Made by a program: the position numbers and the translations under genes. This document shows positions 58,401 to 64,000 of a stretch of DNA of 64,000 nt, in pieces. A model generated the notes under the pieces. The model was not told the DNA's origin and did not search any database. It saw nothing but the letters and a program-made list of their open reading frames with translations. This stretch comes from JAICXG01 sp036494545 (lineage in GTDB: Bacteria; Verrucomicrobiota; Verrucomicrobiia; Chthoniobacterales; UBA10450). Every line of letters begins with the position of its first letter. Within the stretch, counting starts at the first letter, position 1. Location: the NCBI GenBank assembly GCA_036494545.1, contig DASXOB010000013.1:62001-126000 (forward strand). Direction: 5' to 3'.

Positions 58401-58752
58401 CGGAAACGCGATTTGCACCAAGACCAGATTGCGCGGAAAACTGCCGGACCTGCCTAACGAGTGGCAGGAAAACTTGATGCATATTGGCCAGGAAGCGCTG
58501 ACCAACACCCTCAAGTACGCCCATGCCGATAATTTTGAAACCCAACTTATCTGCAATGACAGGGAACTCCGACTGGAATTCGATGACGACGGCGACGGAT
58601 TCGAACTGAAAGATGGACATGACGGGTTTGGTCTCGCTGGCATGCGCGAACGCGTCGAGGAAATGGGAGGCGAATTGAAAATTACCAGCGCGCGAGGCAA
58701 GGGCACGAAAGTCGCCGTGGTATTGCCCTTGAATGGGGAATTGAGGTCATGA
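55423..58752 (+). CDS. Multi-sensor histidine kinase, NarL-type (HisKA_3)
   Basis: From ATG 55423 the protein is 1109 residues. A DUF4118-like membrane region (about 30-145, several hydrophobic helices) is followed by a coiled coil (VRSELEVKVEERTGKL), PAS domains (about 195-310 and 315-430), a GAF domain (about 445-600), another PAS (about 615-740) and a second GAF (about 755-900). The dimerisation-phosphotransfer helix has MARDIHDTLAQGFTGVILQLEAV with phospho-accepting His916. The HATPase domain has NTLKYAHADNF (N-box) and DDGDGFELKDGHDGFGLAGMRER. It senses unknown signals and phosphorylates the regulator whose ATG overlaps its stop. Confidence 0.93.
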   Translation: MNSAAKVFGEDARNLAAIDSESRVSDHVFEHAIFRYGLAILSVALALGTKLLLLRLDFPYPLSTTFLAAIAITFWYAGTGPGTLALVLSSLAFGYFVLPNQIDYRLVLPDGSTKPVYLPTGGASHLLYLTYFGLAALLMGWFSSSRSRAERLLKQVRSELEVKVEERTGKLSRVNNELLSEIAERALTKDQLRQTEQRLRDLIANAPVVLFALDRSGLVTLSEGKGLETFGVTPGELVGRSIFDLYHDSPGLHANVRRALDGEAVTFITEANDQFFEIHLIPLLDKSGKVAGVNGVTYNITDRRRTERELRLVIDTIPAMAWSTLPSGANDYCSKGWLEYTGMKLGTEFEYGWLDAFHPEDRAAHLSKWRAATETGELFESVARIRGADGEYRWFLTQGVPLQDESGKIVRWYGTNVDIDERKRAQSLLEGEKHLLEMIATGAALNEILNTLCLTIEGYRDGTLASVLLLNQDGVHLDSVAGPNLPEGWTKQMEKLAIGPCAGSCGTAAYRASPVIVSDIATDPLWDVPQHRASALQHGLRASWSSPILSSKGKVLGTFCMYYRTPRSPDSHDLGLIETATHLARVAIERDRAEVALRNSQEKYRDLITASPDAICVTDVDGKIVLLNPAGVELFGRPVEDLIGSPLTETYVPEELHLVEGRIAKLKSGGSLRYERRFVRRNGDVIPVEVSVSSLRGQYFQAVIRDVSQRKRAEEALRASEQVARGQVEALSYSLDVLATAPAPDRFLGQMLSTIGRLLDAQSVIFWLLDEANDSLVFRAAAQGSNFAAGDPKHPYMKDPMAWRQNKALQETVATGAPFVCDDVETDPRFPDDLREYFRSRGTKKGLTIPTSVGGRVKGFIAIRHEARPPYRPEEVELAQALAHQAMLAIQLTDLAEQSRQAAVLAERNRMARDIHDTLAQGFTGVILQLEAVADAISSGDHKEAENYLRRASELARQSLNEARRSVHALRPEALRRANFWDALKGIIKNTTAGNAICTKTRLRGKLPDLPNEWQENLMHIGQEALTNTLKYAHADNFETQLICNDRELRLEFDDDGDGFELKDGHDGFGLAGMRERVEEMGGELKITSARGKGTKVAVVLPLNGELRS

Positions 58753-59432
58753 AATCCAAGAGTCAAGCGGTCGCGAAGTCCAAGAAAACGCCGAAGGCTG
58801 AAGCGGCCCGGAAATCCCGTATTCGCGTGCTGATCGCAGACGACCACAGCGTGGTGCGTGAGGGACTCGTATCGCTAATTAGCCGTCGAGCCGACATGAC
58901 CGTCGTCGGAGAAGCCAGTAACGGACGCGAAGCTGTCGATCTCTGGAAAGAACACCGACCGGATGTCACCTTGCTCGATTTGCGAATGCCCGAGCTCGAT
59001 GGCGTCGGCGTAATTAAGGAAATCCGGGCTGAAGACGGGAGTGCCCGGATAATTGTGCTCACGACTTTCGACGGCGACGAAGATATCTACCGTGCCATCC
59101 AAGCCGGCTCGAAAGGCTATCTGCTCAAGGACGCACCGCGTGAAGCGCTCATGGATTGCATTCGCCGTGTGCACTGCGGCGAAACATGCGTTCCGGTCCA
59201 CCTCGCGGCGAAGTTAGCGCAGCGAGTCAGCGGTGAAAGTTTGAGTGAACGGGAAATCGATGTCCTCAAACTGATGGCCCAGGGAAAAAGCAACAAAGAG
59301 ATTGGTTCAGCGCTCTTTATTAGTGAAGGCACGGTCAAGTCGCACGTGAAAGGCATCTTCGCCAAGATGAACGTCATCAGCCGAACGGAGGCTGTCGCGA
59401 CGGCAACGCGACGCGGCTTGATCCAGCTCTAA
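58749..59432 (+). CDS. NarL/FixJ-type response regulator
   Basis: This 227-residue protein has a basic N-terminal tail, then a receiver domain with acidic pair LIADDHS, phospho-accepting Asp77 in LLDLRMPEL, and a conserved Lys in YLLKDAPRE. The C-terminal LuxR-type HTH reads LSEREIDVLKLMAQGKSNKEIG, then ISEGTVKSHVKGIFAKMNVISRTEAV. It is the transcription factor partner of the histidine kinase; the 4-bp ATGA overlap shows coupling. Target genes are unknown. Confidence 0.95.
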   Translation: MKSKSQAVAKSKKTPKAEAARKSRIRVLIADDHSVVREGLVSLISRRADMTVVGEASNGREAVDLWKEHRPDVTLLDLRMPELDGVGVIKEIRAEDGSARIIVLTTFDGDEDIYRAIQAGSKGYLLKDAPREALMDCIRRVHCGETCVPVHLAAKLAQRVSGESLSEREIDVLKLMAQGKSNKEIGSALFISEGTVKSHVKGIFAKMNVISRTEAVATATRRGLIQL

Positions 59433-59882
59433 CTCCCACCGCTGGATCCCCCAGAAGAGGTAGTCGTGGGCATCTCTAAGGTCGGAGCAGGAAATCCTCC
59501 GCACGCGCTATAGCTGTTCGGTTAGACATAAGCGAAACTGGCCCATGATCCGGCTGGAACTGTTAGAAGCGAATGCAAAATCGATATTTGCGGATCGGAA
59601 ACCGACGCGGTTCCAAACAACCAGCATGATAAGGAAAGAAGCCTCGCAGCCAAATGCTGCATCCGATGAAGCGCTGTGGGCCGCGTACCGCCGCTTCGAC
59701 AAAAGGAGGGTGACAGAAACATTGTTTCGCTACTCCCTCGTTCGACTTGCCCGCCGGAAAACTTCGTAGTCGCGGCGACGGACTCGTCGGACAGATACGG
59801 TCGCTACCATAAGGCGCCGCGGTATGATTCGGCGCTGGGTTACGTTGTCGTTTTATTCGACGCAGCGGCGTTAAGACTACCT

Positions 59883-59946
59883 CGAAAGGAGGATAGAGCA
59901 TCACCTCGTAGGTGGCACGACAAAATCCGACGAATGCGCCGTGGCC
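59883..59946. repeat. Diverged dispersed repeat, copy 1
   Basis: This segment aligns without gaps to 61231-61294, with roughly two-thirds of bases identical. The best-kept core is CTCGTAGGTGG, then AAAA and ATGCGC. Both copies lie outside intact genes and end near the 5' side of another reading frame. No transposase is nearby, so the origin is unclear. Confidence 0.5.
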
Positions 59947-60234
59947 AAAATCCACCGATCAGCCATATCGTCACGTATGGCCAGCGGCGCTACGGCGGAC
60001 GCAATCCTTGCCCAACTGCTCGCCAAAGACCGAGATGTTATGGCCTATCAGGTCGCCGAGGTCTATGCCTGGCGCGGCGAAACAGACAAGGGTTTCGAGT
60101 GGTTACAAATCTCCTTTGATACTCATGAGACCGGGACGGTAAGTCTTCTGATCGACCCGCTGCTGCGCGGCTTACAGCAGGACGCCCGCTACAACGTCTT
60201 GCTCGCGAAACTAGGTTTGCCAGTGCGGTTATGA
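59941..60234 (+). pseudogene. C-terminal fragment of a TPR (TolB-N/TPR-type) protein
   Basis: About 75 residues read like the end of a TPR sensor protein: VMAYQVAEVYAWRGETDKGFEWL, then IDPLLRGLQQDARYNVLLAKLGLP. The same ending, with AEIYAWTGESDEAF and LDPAWDPLRKDPRFQELIDK, closes the intact protein at 49444-51435. Nothing upstream encodes the rest of the protein, so this is a truncated remnant. A GTG at 59941 could still start a short peptide. Confidence 0.6.
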
Positions 60235-60322
60235 ACGAGTGCGGTTATGAACGAGCTTGAATCGCTTTTTGCTGGACTGAAGAAGTCCTGCCCGAGACGG
60301 CGACACTAATAGGAGACTCAAC

Positions 60323-61198
60323 ATGTATGCTATTACGGGAGTAACTGGTAAAGTTGGCGGTGCAGTCGCTCGCGCGCTTTTGACAGGCGGCCATTTGGTG
60401 CGGGCTGTCGTACGGAATGCCGACAAAGGTCAAGTCTGGAGGAACCGAGGCTGCGAGGTATCCCTGGCCACGGTGGAGGATGAGGCCTCTCTCAGCGCTG
60501 CCTTTCAGGGAACAGAAGCGGTCTTTGTCCTCGTCCCTCCGAACTTCGATCCCTCTCCGGAATTTTCTGAGGCCCGAGAAATTGGAAGGGCCCTCCACTT
60601 CGCGCTAGCCGCAGCGCGTCCGAAGCGGGTTATTTATCTCTCTACTATCGGAGCACAGGTCCACGAAATGAACCTGCTTACTCAGCACTCCATTATCGAG
60701 AAGGCGATCGGCGACCTGCCCATACCTATCACGTTCTTGCGTCCGGCCTGGTTTATGGAGAATTGCACTTGGGATGTAGCTCCTGCGCGTGAAACGGGTG
60801 TCGTTCCCAGTTTTTTGCAACCGCTCGATAAGCCAGTACCGATGGTGGCCACAGCGGACATCGGCAAGTTAGCGGCCGGATTGCTTCAGGAAAAATGGGA
60901 TGGTCAGCGGGTCATAGAATTGGAAGGACCCACGCGCGTAACGCCAAATCAGATTGCGACCACTCTTGCAAAACTTCTGGGCAAGCCTGTACGCATGAAA
61001 GTTGTGCCGCGCGAATCATGGGATGCGCTTTTTAGGTCGCAGGGAATGAAAAACCCGGTTCCTCGCATGCGGATGTTGGATGGCTTCAACGAAGGCTGGA
61101 TTGAGTTCGAACGAGGAAAACCTGGCCCCCAAAAGGGAAGCACAAGCATGGAGGCAGCGCTTAAGTCCGTGATCGAGCAAGAATCGAGCAACACGTGA
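60323..61198 (+). CDS. NmrA-like NAD(P)-binding protein
   Basis: This 291-residue protein has an N-terminal Rossmann motif AITGVTGKVGGAVARALL and a second strand with RAVVRNADK. It also carries VIYLSTIGAQ and TFLRPAWFMENCTWD, as in NmrA/QOR2-type atypical short-chain proteins. The Tyr-x3-Lys pair of classical SDRs is missing, as usual in this family. It may be a redox sensor or an NAD(P)H quinone or isoflavone-type reductase. A good AGGAG box lies 8 nt before the ATG. The start of the downstream hydrolase is 139 bp away. Confidence 0.87.
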   Translation: MYAITGVTGKVGGAVARALLTGGHLVRAVVRNADKGQVWRNRGCEVSLATVEDEASLSAAFQGTEAVFVLVPPNFDPSPEFSEAREIGRALHFALAAARPKRVIYLSTIGAQVHEMNLLTQHSIIEKAIGDLPIPITFLRPAWFMENCTWDVAPARETGVVPSFLQPLDKPVPMVATADIGKLAAGLLQEKWDGQRVIELEGPTRVTPNQIATTLAKLLGKPVRMKVVPRESWDALFRSQGMKNPVPRMRMLDGFNEGWIEFERGKPGPQKGSTSMEAALKSVIEQESSNT

Positions 61199-61230
61199 CG
61201 TCCAGCACAAGGAAAACTTCCTCGCTATCT

Positions 61231-61294
61231 CAAAAGAGGGAGCGTCCTTCATCTCGTAGGTGGTGCCAGAAAAACCCGCCGATGCGCAGTGGCT
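61231..61294. repeat. Diverged dispersed repeat, copy 2
   Basis: This is the partner of the segment at 59883-59946. It lies between the NmrA-like gene and the alpha/beta hydrolase gene. The hydrolase frame is open through part of it, but the real start is probably ATG 61338, so the repeat is likely non-coding here. Confidence 0.5.
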
Positions 61295-61337
61295 GGCCGC
61301 AAATGCTGCCGATACGTTGGGCCAGAAGAACAAACGA

Positions 61338-62120
61338 ATGAAGATCAAAATACAGCGAACTTCTCGGTCTCTCTGCATTGTATTATTGCTGGTGGCGTGC
61401 TGCACGCTCTCAGCGCAGAGCGAAAAAAATCGGGTGCGAAATATCGTCCTTGTTCACGGTGCCTGGGCCGATGGTTCAGGTTGGAAAGGCGTTTACGACA
61501 TTCTCGTCAAGGATGGTTACAAGGTAAGTATGGTCCAGGAGCCGGAGACATCGTTCAAAGAAGATGTGGCGGCGACGAAGCGCATCCTCGCGCTCCAAGA
61601 TGGACCATGCATTCTGGTGGCTCACAGTTATGGCGGTGCCGTAATCACCGAAGCGGGAACGGATCCATTGGTGGCCGGTTTGGTCTACGTCGCGGCCCAC
61701 ATGCCAGACGCGGGGGAGAATGAGGCAGACGACGGAAAACGTTTCCCGAGTGACCTCAGCAAATCTGGTGCGATAAAGAAGACGACCGACGGTTTCACCT
61801 ACCTCGACCCGGCACAGTTTCATGAATACTTCGCAGCTGACCTGTCGGCCGAGCAGGCCGCTTTCATGGCGCGCTCGCAGGTGTTTAACGCAGCTGACAA
61901 TTTCAGAGCTGTGATCACCACAGCGGCCTGGAAAAGCAAACCGAGTTGGATGTTAGTAGCGACAAAAGATCGGACCATCAATCCCGACTTGGAGCGGTGG
62001 TATGCAGAGCGAGCCAAGAGTCATAAGGTTGAAGTCTCGGGCGCCAGTCACGCTGTTTACGTTTCCAGGCCGAAGGAAGTGGCAGCCGTCATCGAAGATG
62101 CGGCGAACTCAGTTAACTAG
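61338..62120 (+). CDS. Exported alpha/beta hydrolase
   Basis: From ATG 61338 this is a 260-residue protein with a signal peptide (SLCIVLLLVACCTLSAQS; the Cys pair could also be a lipobox). The fold motifs are IVLVHGAWADGSGWKGVYDIL (oxyanion loop), the nucleophile elbow VAHSYGGAV, and the late catalytic His in SGASHAVYVSRP. The pattern matches small esterases of the EstC/hydroxynitrile-lyase-like group common in soil bacteria. The frame is open from 61260, but those residues overlap a repeat and precede the signal peptide. It may be co-transcribed with the NmrA-like gene. Confidence 0.9.
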   Translation: MKIKIQRTSRSLCIVLLLVACCTLSAQSEKNRVRNIVLVHGAWADGSGWKGVYDILVKDGYKVSMVQEPETSFKEDVAATKRILALQDGPCILVAHSYGGAVITEAGTDPLVAGLVYVAAHMPDAGENEADDGKRFPSDLSKSGAIKKTTDGFTYLDPAQFHEYFAADLSAEQAAFMARSQVFNAADNFRAVITTAAWKSKPSWMLVATKDRTINPDLERWYAERAKSHKVEVSGASHAVYVSRPKEVAAVIEDAANSVN

Positions 62121-62208
62121 TTGGGTGCACGAGTTGATTCACAATAGAGAAACAGGGGCGCCGACTAGCTCGGGTTCATAGGAACTAGTCGAATTCGACC
62201 TAACGTTC

Positions 62209-62811
62209 TCACAGGACGCGCAGCGCCATTTTGGCAATTCGCCGTAATTCATTTCGACTCGCGCCATTGGCTCCCTGCACTGCCATTCCTTGCAGCACAG
62301 TCATGACATAACGCGCCAGCTCGGCCGGGTCGGCTTGTGGCAAGAGATCCCCTTCCAGCTTCGCTCGCTCAAGGCGACGACGCAGCGCAACTTCGCTGGC
62401 CGCGCGCCGCGCCGCAGTTTCCTTCTGAACGGACCCAGCCGAATCTCCGCAAGCCAGCGCACCCTGGACCAGGAGGCATCCTGCTGGAAGCCGCGGATCG
62501 CTCGCCATATTGGCGGCGCCGAATAGAATTTTCTCGATAACTTCCCGCGCCTTCGCCGCTGCAAGAGCTTTGGCAAAATAGGCCAGCGGCCCGTTCGCAT
62601 ATCGATCAAGAACCTTGCGGAAGAGCTGTTCCTTGTTGCCGAAGGCAGCGTAGAGACTCGGTCGATTAATCCTCATGGCCCGCGTCAGGTCAGAGAGCGC
62701 TGCGCCCTCATAACCTTTCGCCCAAAAGACGTGCATGGCGCGTTCGAGCGCCACCTCGGCATCGAAGGCACGCGGTCGTCCGGGAGGTGCCGGAGCATCT
62801 TTTAATTTCAT
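62209..62811 (-). CDS. TetR-family transcriptional regulator
   Basis: From ATG 62811 the protein is 200 residues. The N-terminal HTH reads GRPRAFDAEVALERAMHVFWAKGYEGAALSDLTRAMRINRPSLYAAFGNKEQLFRKVLDRY, the usual TetR/AcrR start. The C-terminal ligand-binding part ends with RYVMTVLQGMAVQGANGASRNEL, typical of the YxaF/LmrA branch. It is divergent from the SDR and dehydrogenase genes across about 100 bp and probably represses them and itself. The longer frame to 63024 runs into the SDR gene and is unlikely. Confidence 0.92.
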   Translation of the reverse strand: MKLKDAPAPPGRPRAFDAEVALERAMHVFWAKGYEGAALSDLTRAMRINRPSLYAAFGNKEQLFRKVLDRYANGPLAYFAKALAAAKAREVIEKILFGAANMASDPRLPAGCLLVQGALACGDSAGSVQKETAARRAASEVALRRRLERAKLEGDLLPQADPAELARYVMTVLQGMAVQGANGASRNELRRIAKMALRVL

Positions 62812-62914
62812 ACCGATGAGTAAATAAATCATTTGACAGAGTTTTGTCCATCGCTGAGTTTTATACCGTTCGATACATAATGAATCAAAACTTAGAGGAA
62901 ACAGGAGACAAACC
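62812..62914. promoter_or_regulatory. Divergent promoter region between tetR-type and SDR genes
   Basis: The 103-bp AT-rich gap should hold both promoters and the TetR operator. A TTGACA hexamer lies at 62833-62838, but no -10 box at normal spacing follows, so it may be incidental. No clear palindrome could be fixed. A good Shine-Dalgarno box (AGGAG) precedes the SDR start. Confidence 0.5.
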
Positions 62915-63658
62915 ATGAATAGGAGACTGGAAGGAAAAATTGCACTTATCACCGGCGGCTCGCGCGGCATTGGCGCTGCCATCGCCAAACGCCTGGCGGC
63001 GGACGGGGCGAACGTAGCCATCACCTACTCGAAAGGCGCCGATTCGGCCGCCGCAGTTGTTAAGGAGATTGAACGCGACGGTGGAAAGGCGATCGCGATT
63101 CAGGCCGACGCTACCGATGCCGACGCCGGCACAGCCGCCGTCGAAAAGACCGTGGCGACATTCGGCAAACTAGACGTCCTGGTAAACAATGCCGGCACCG
63201 CGATTCCAAAACCGTTTGAGGAGACCACGCTGGAGGAAATGGATCGCGTACTCGACATCAACGTCCGCGGCGTTTTCATCGCCACGCAGGCGGCGCTGAA
63301 GCACATGAAAAGTGGCGGCCGCATCGTCATGATCGGCTCCTGTCTCGGTGAACGTGTCCCGGTGCCCGGCCTGGCGCCCTACTCAGCCACCAAGGGAGCC
63401 GTGAAGATATTTACTCAGGCGCTAGCCCGAGAGATCGGCAGCCGCGGCATTACCGTTAACAACGTGCAGCCTGGTCCGATCGACACGGATTTGAATCCGA
63501 GCACGAGCGAGTTTGCGGTGCCGCAGAAGGCCGCCACAGCACTCAACCGCTTCGGGAATGTCAATGAGGTCGCCGCATTGGTGGCGTTTGTCGCCGGCCC
63601 GGAATCCTCCTACATCACGGGAGCAAGTCTTACCGTGGATGGTGGAATGAATGCTTGA
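62915..63658 (+). CDS. Short-chain dehydrogenase/reductase (FabG-like)
   Basis: This 247-residue classical SDR has the cofactor motif TGGSRGIGAAIA, NNAG near residue 90, and the catalytic Ser-Tyr-Lys set (MIGSCLGE, then YSATKGA). The C-terminal ITGASLTVDGGMNA is typical. The basic residues after the Gly motif fit NADP(H). It likely reduces a small ketone or quinone-like compound, perhaps one that is also the effector of the TetR regulator. Fatty-acid synthesis is less likely because no fab genes are adjacent. Confidence 0.93.
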   Translation: MNRRLEGKIALITGGSRGIGAAIAKRLAADGANVAITYSKGADSAAAVVKEIERDGGKAIAIQADATDADAGTAAVEKTVATFGKLDVLVNNAGTAIPKPFEETTLEEMDRVLDINVRGVFIATQAALKHMKSGGRIVMIGSCLGERVPVPGLAPYSATKGAVKIFTQALAREIGSRGITVNNVQPGPIDTDLNPSTSEFAVPQKAATALNRFGNVNEVAALVAFVAGPESSYITGASLTVDGGMNA

Positions 63659-63675
63659 ACCAAAGGAGAAATGAT

Positions 63676-64000
63676 ATGCGCGCAATGAGAGCCGAAACAT
63701 TTAGTGGTTATGAAGGGCTGAAGCTCATCGAACTTCCAAAACCGGCGGTTACAAATGGGAAAGTGCTTGTGCGAATCACCGCAGCCGGTGTCACTCCGCT
63801 CGACCATACGATCATCTCGGGCAAATTCCACGCCTCGAAGGCGCCGTTAGTCCTGGGCAACGAAGGAGCAGGCGTGGTGGAGGACGGAGGCGGAACGGAC
63901 TTTCCCTTTGGCTCACGCGTGATGTTCTTCGGCGCCTATGGCGCTTTCGAGGACGGAACCTATAGTGAGTCGGTTTCCGTCCGGAAAGAAGACCTTTGCC
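63676..64000 (+). CDS. Zinc-type/quinone oxidoreductase, N-terminal part (truncated by window end)
   Basis: The frame from ATG 63676 is open to the window end (108 codons). It begins MRAMRAETFSGYEGLKLIELPKPAV and has GKVLVRITAAGVTPLDH, LVLGNEGAGVVED and GSRVMFFGAYG, the GroES-like domain of MDR (quinone oxidoreductase) proteins. The upstream ATG at 63671 is out of this frame. An AAAGGAGA box lies 6 nt before the start. It follows the SDR by 17 bp, so the two form an operon under the divergent TetR regulator. Confidence 0.85.
   Translation, partial: MRAMRAETFSGYEGLKLIELPKPAVTNGKVLVRITAAGVTPLDHTIISGKFHASKAPLVLGNEGAGVVEDGGGTDFPFGSRVMFFGAYGAFEDGTYSESVSVRKEDLC

Larger units (their letters stand above)
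59433..60322. other. Remnant-rich intergenic zone
   Basis: These 890 bases hold no intact gene. They include one copy of a diverged 64-bp repeat (59883-59946), directly followed by the C-terminal piece of a TPR protein (59941-60234). Short frames between 59545 and 59900 have no recognisable pattern. Confidence 0.6.

Noticed and set aside
62833..62866. TTGACA with a downstream TATAC as a promoter for the SDR operon
   Set aside because: The spacing between hexamers is about 22-23 bp, too long for a standard sigma-70 promoter, so only the gap as a whole is reported.

Overview
The window looks like a chromosomal segment from a soil bacterium of the Verrucomicrobiota (Chthoniobacterales or Spartobacteria type). 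This is an inference. It rests on secreted proteins with Pro-Thr linkers and repeated STR-x-FV-x-TGDN modules, the form of RpoZ, weak Shine-Dalgarno use, and the mix of secreted and regulatory families. No rRNA or tRNA gene, CRISPR array or intact insertion sequence was seen.

Layout. 1-3.2 kb: two secreted proteins on the minus strand, one resembling a phosphate-binding protein. 3.2-8.5 kb: a conserved protein of unknown function, an SH3-domain protein, a PhoX/DUF839-like exported protein, and two gene-poor gaps. 8.6-15 kb: a DHA2-type MFS exporter, Dps, a membrane protein, DUF302, NIPSNAP and amidase-signature proteins, and a TPR protein. 15-30.7 kb: an AsnB-type asparagine synthetase faces away from a seven-gene plus-strand run. 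That run holds a 2549-residue reducing PKS (KS-AT-DH-MT-ER-KR-ACP), a free-standing condensation-domain protein, a fatty-acid desaturase, a small secreted protein, an ABC ATPase, an FtsX/MacB-type permease and a LolA-like lipoprotein-sorting protein. I read it as a candidate route that makes a methyl-branched polyketide lipid, transfers and desaturates it, and moves it to the outer membrane. 31-33.5 kb: two secreted proteins and RpoZ. 33.7-38.4 kb: a tight aceBAK glyoxylate-shunt operon (malate synthase, isocitrate lyase, isocitrate dehydrogenase kinase/phosphatase).

38.8-43.3 kb: a CPBP protease, an alpha/beta hydrolase with a PlsC-type acyltransferase, hypothetical genes and a frame-disrupted PhnB-like gene. 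43.6-48.7 kb: a compact defence island of two converging arms. One arm is a DUF3883 protein plus a Vsr endonuclease. The other is a cytosine-5 DNA methyltransferase, a MutL/MORC-like GHKL ATPase and an unknown protein. 48.8-59.4 kb: a peroxiredoxin, a TolB-N/TPR membrane protein, a PQQ-type propeller protein, a decayed Nramp transporter, an SRPBCC protein, and a multi-sensor histidine kinase overlapping its NarL-type regulator. 59.4-64 kb: a gene-remnant zone with a diverged repeat pair, an NmrA-like protein, an alpha/beta hydrolase, and a TetR regulator facing an SDR and a truncated medium-chain dehydrogenase.

A signal that cuts across genes is the 9-mer GCCTAACGA. Its core octamer occurs at least 19 times on both strands, mostly inside genes and in several frames, and eight copies fall in the PKS gene. 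No exact copy occurs in the defence island.
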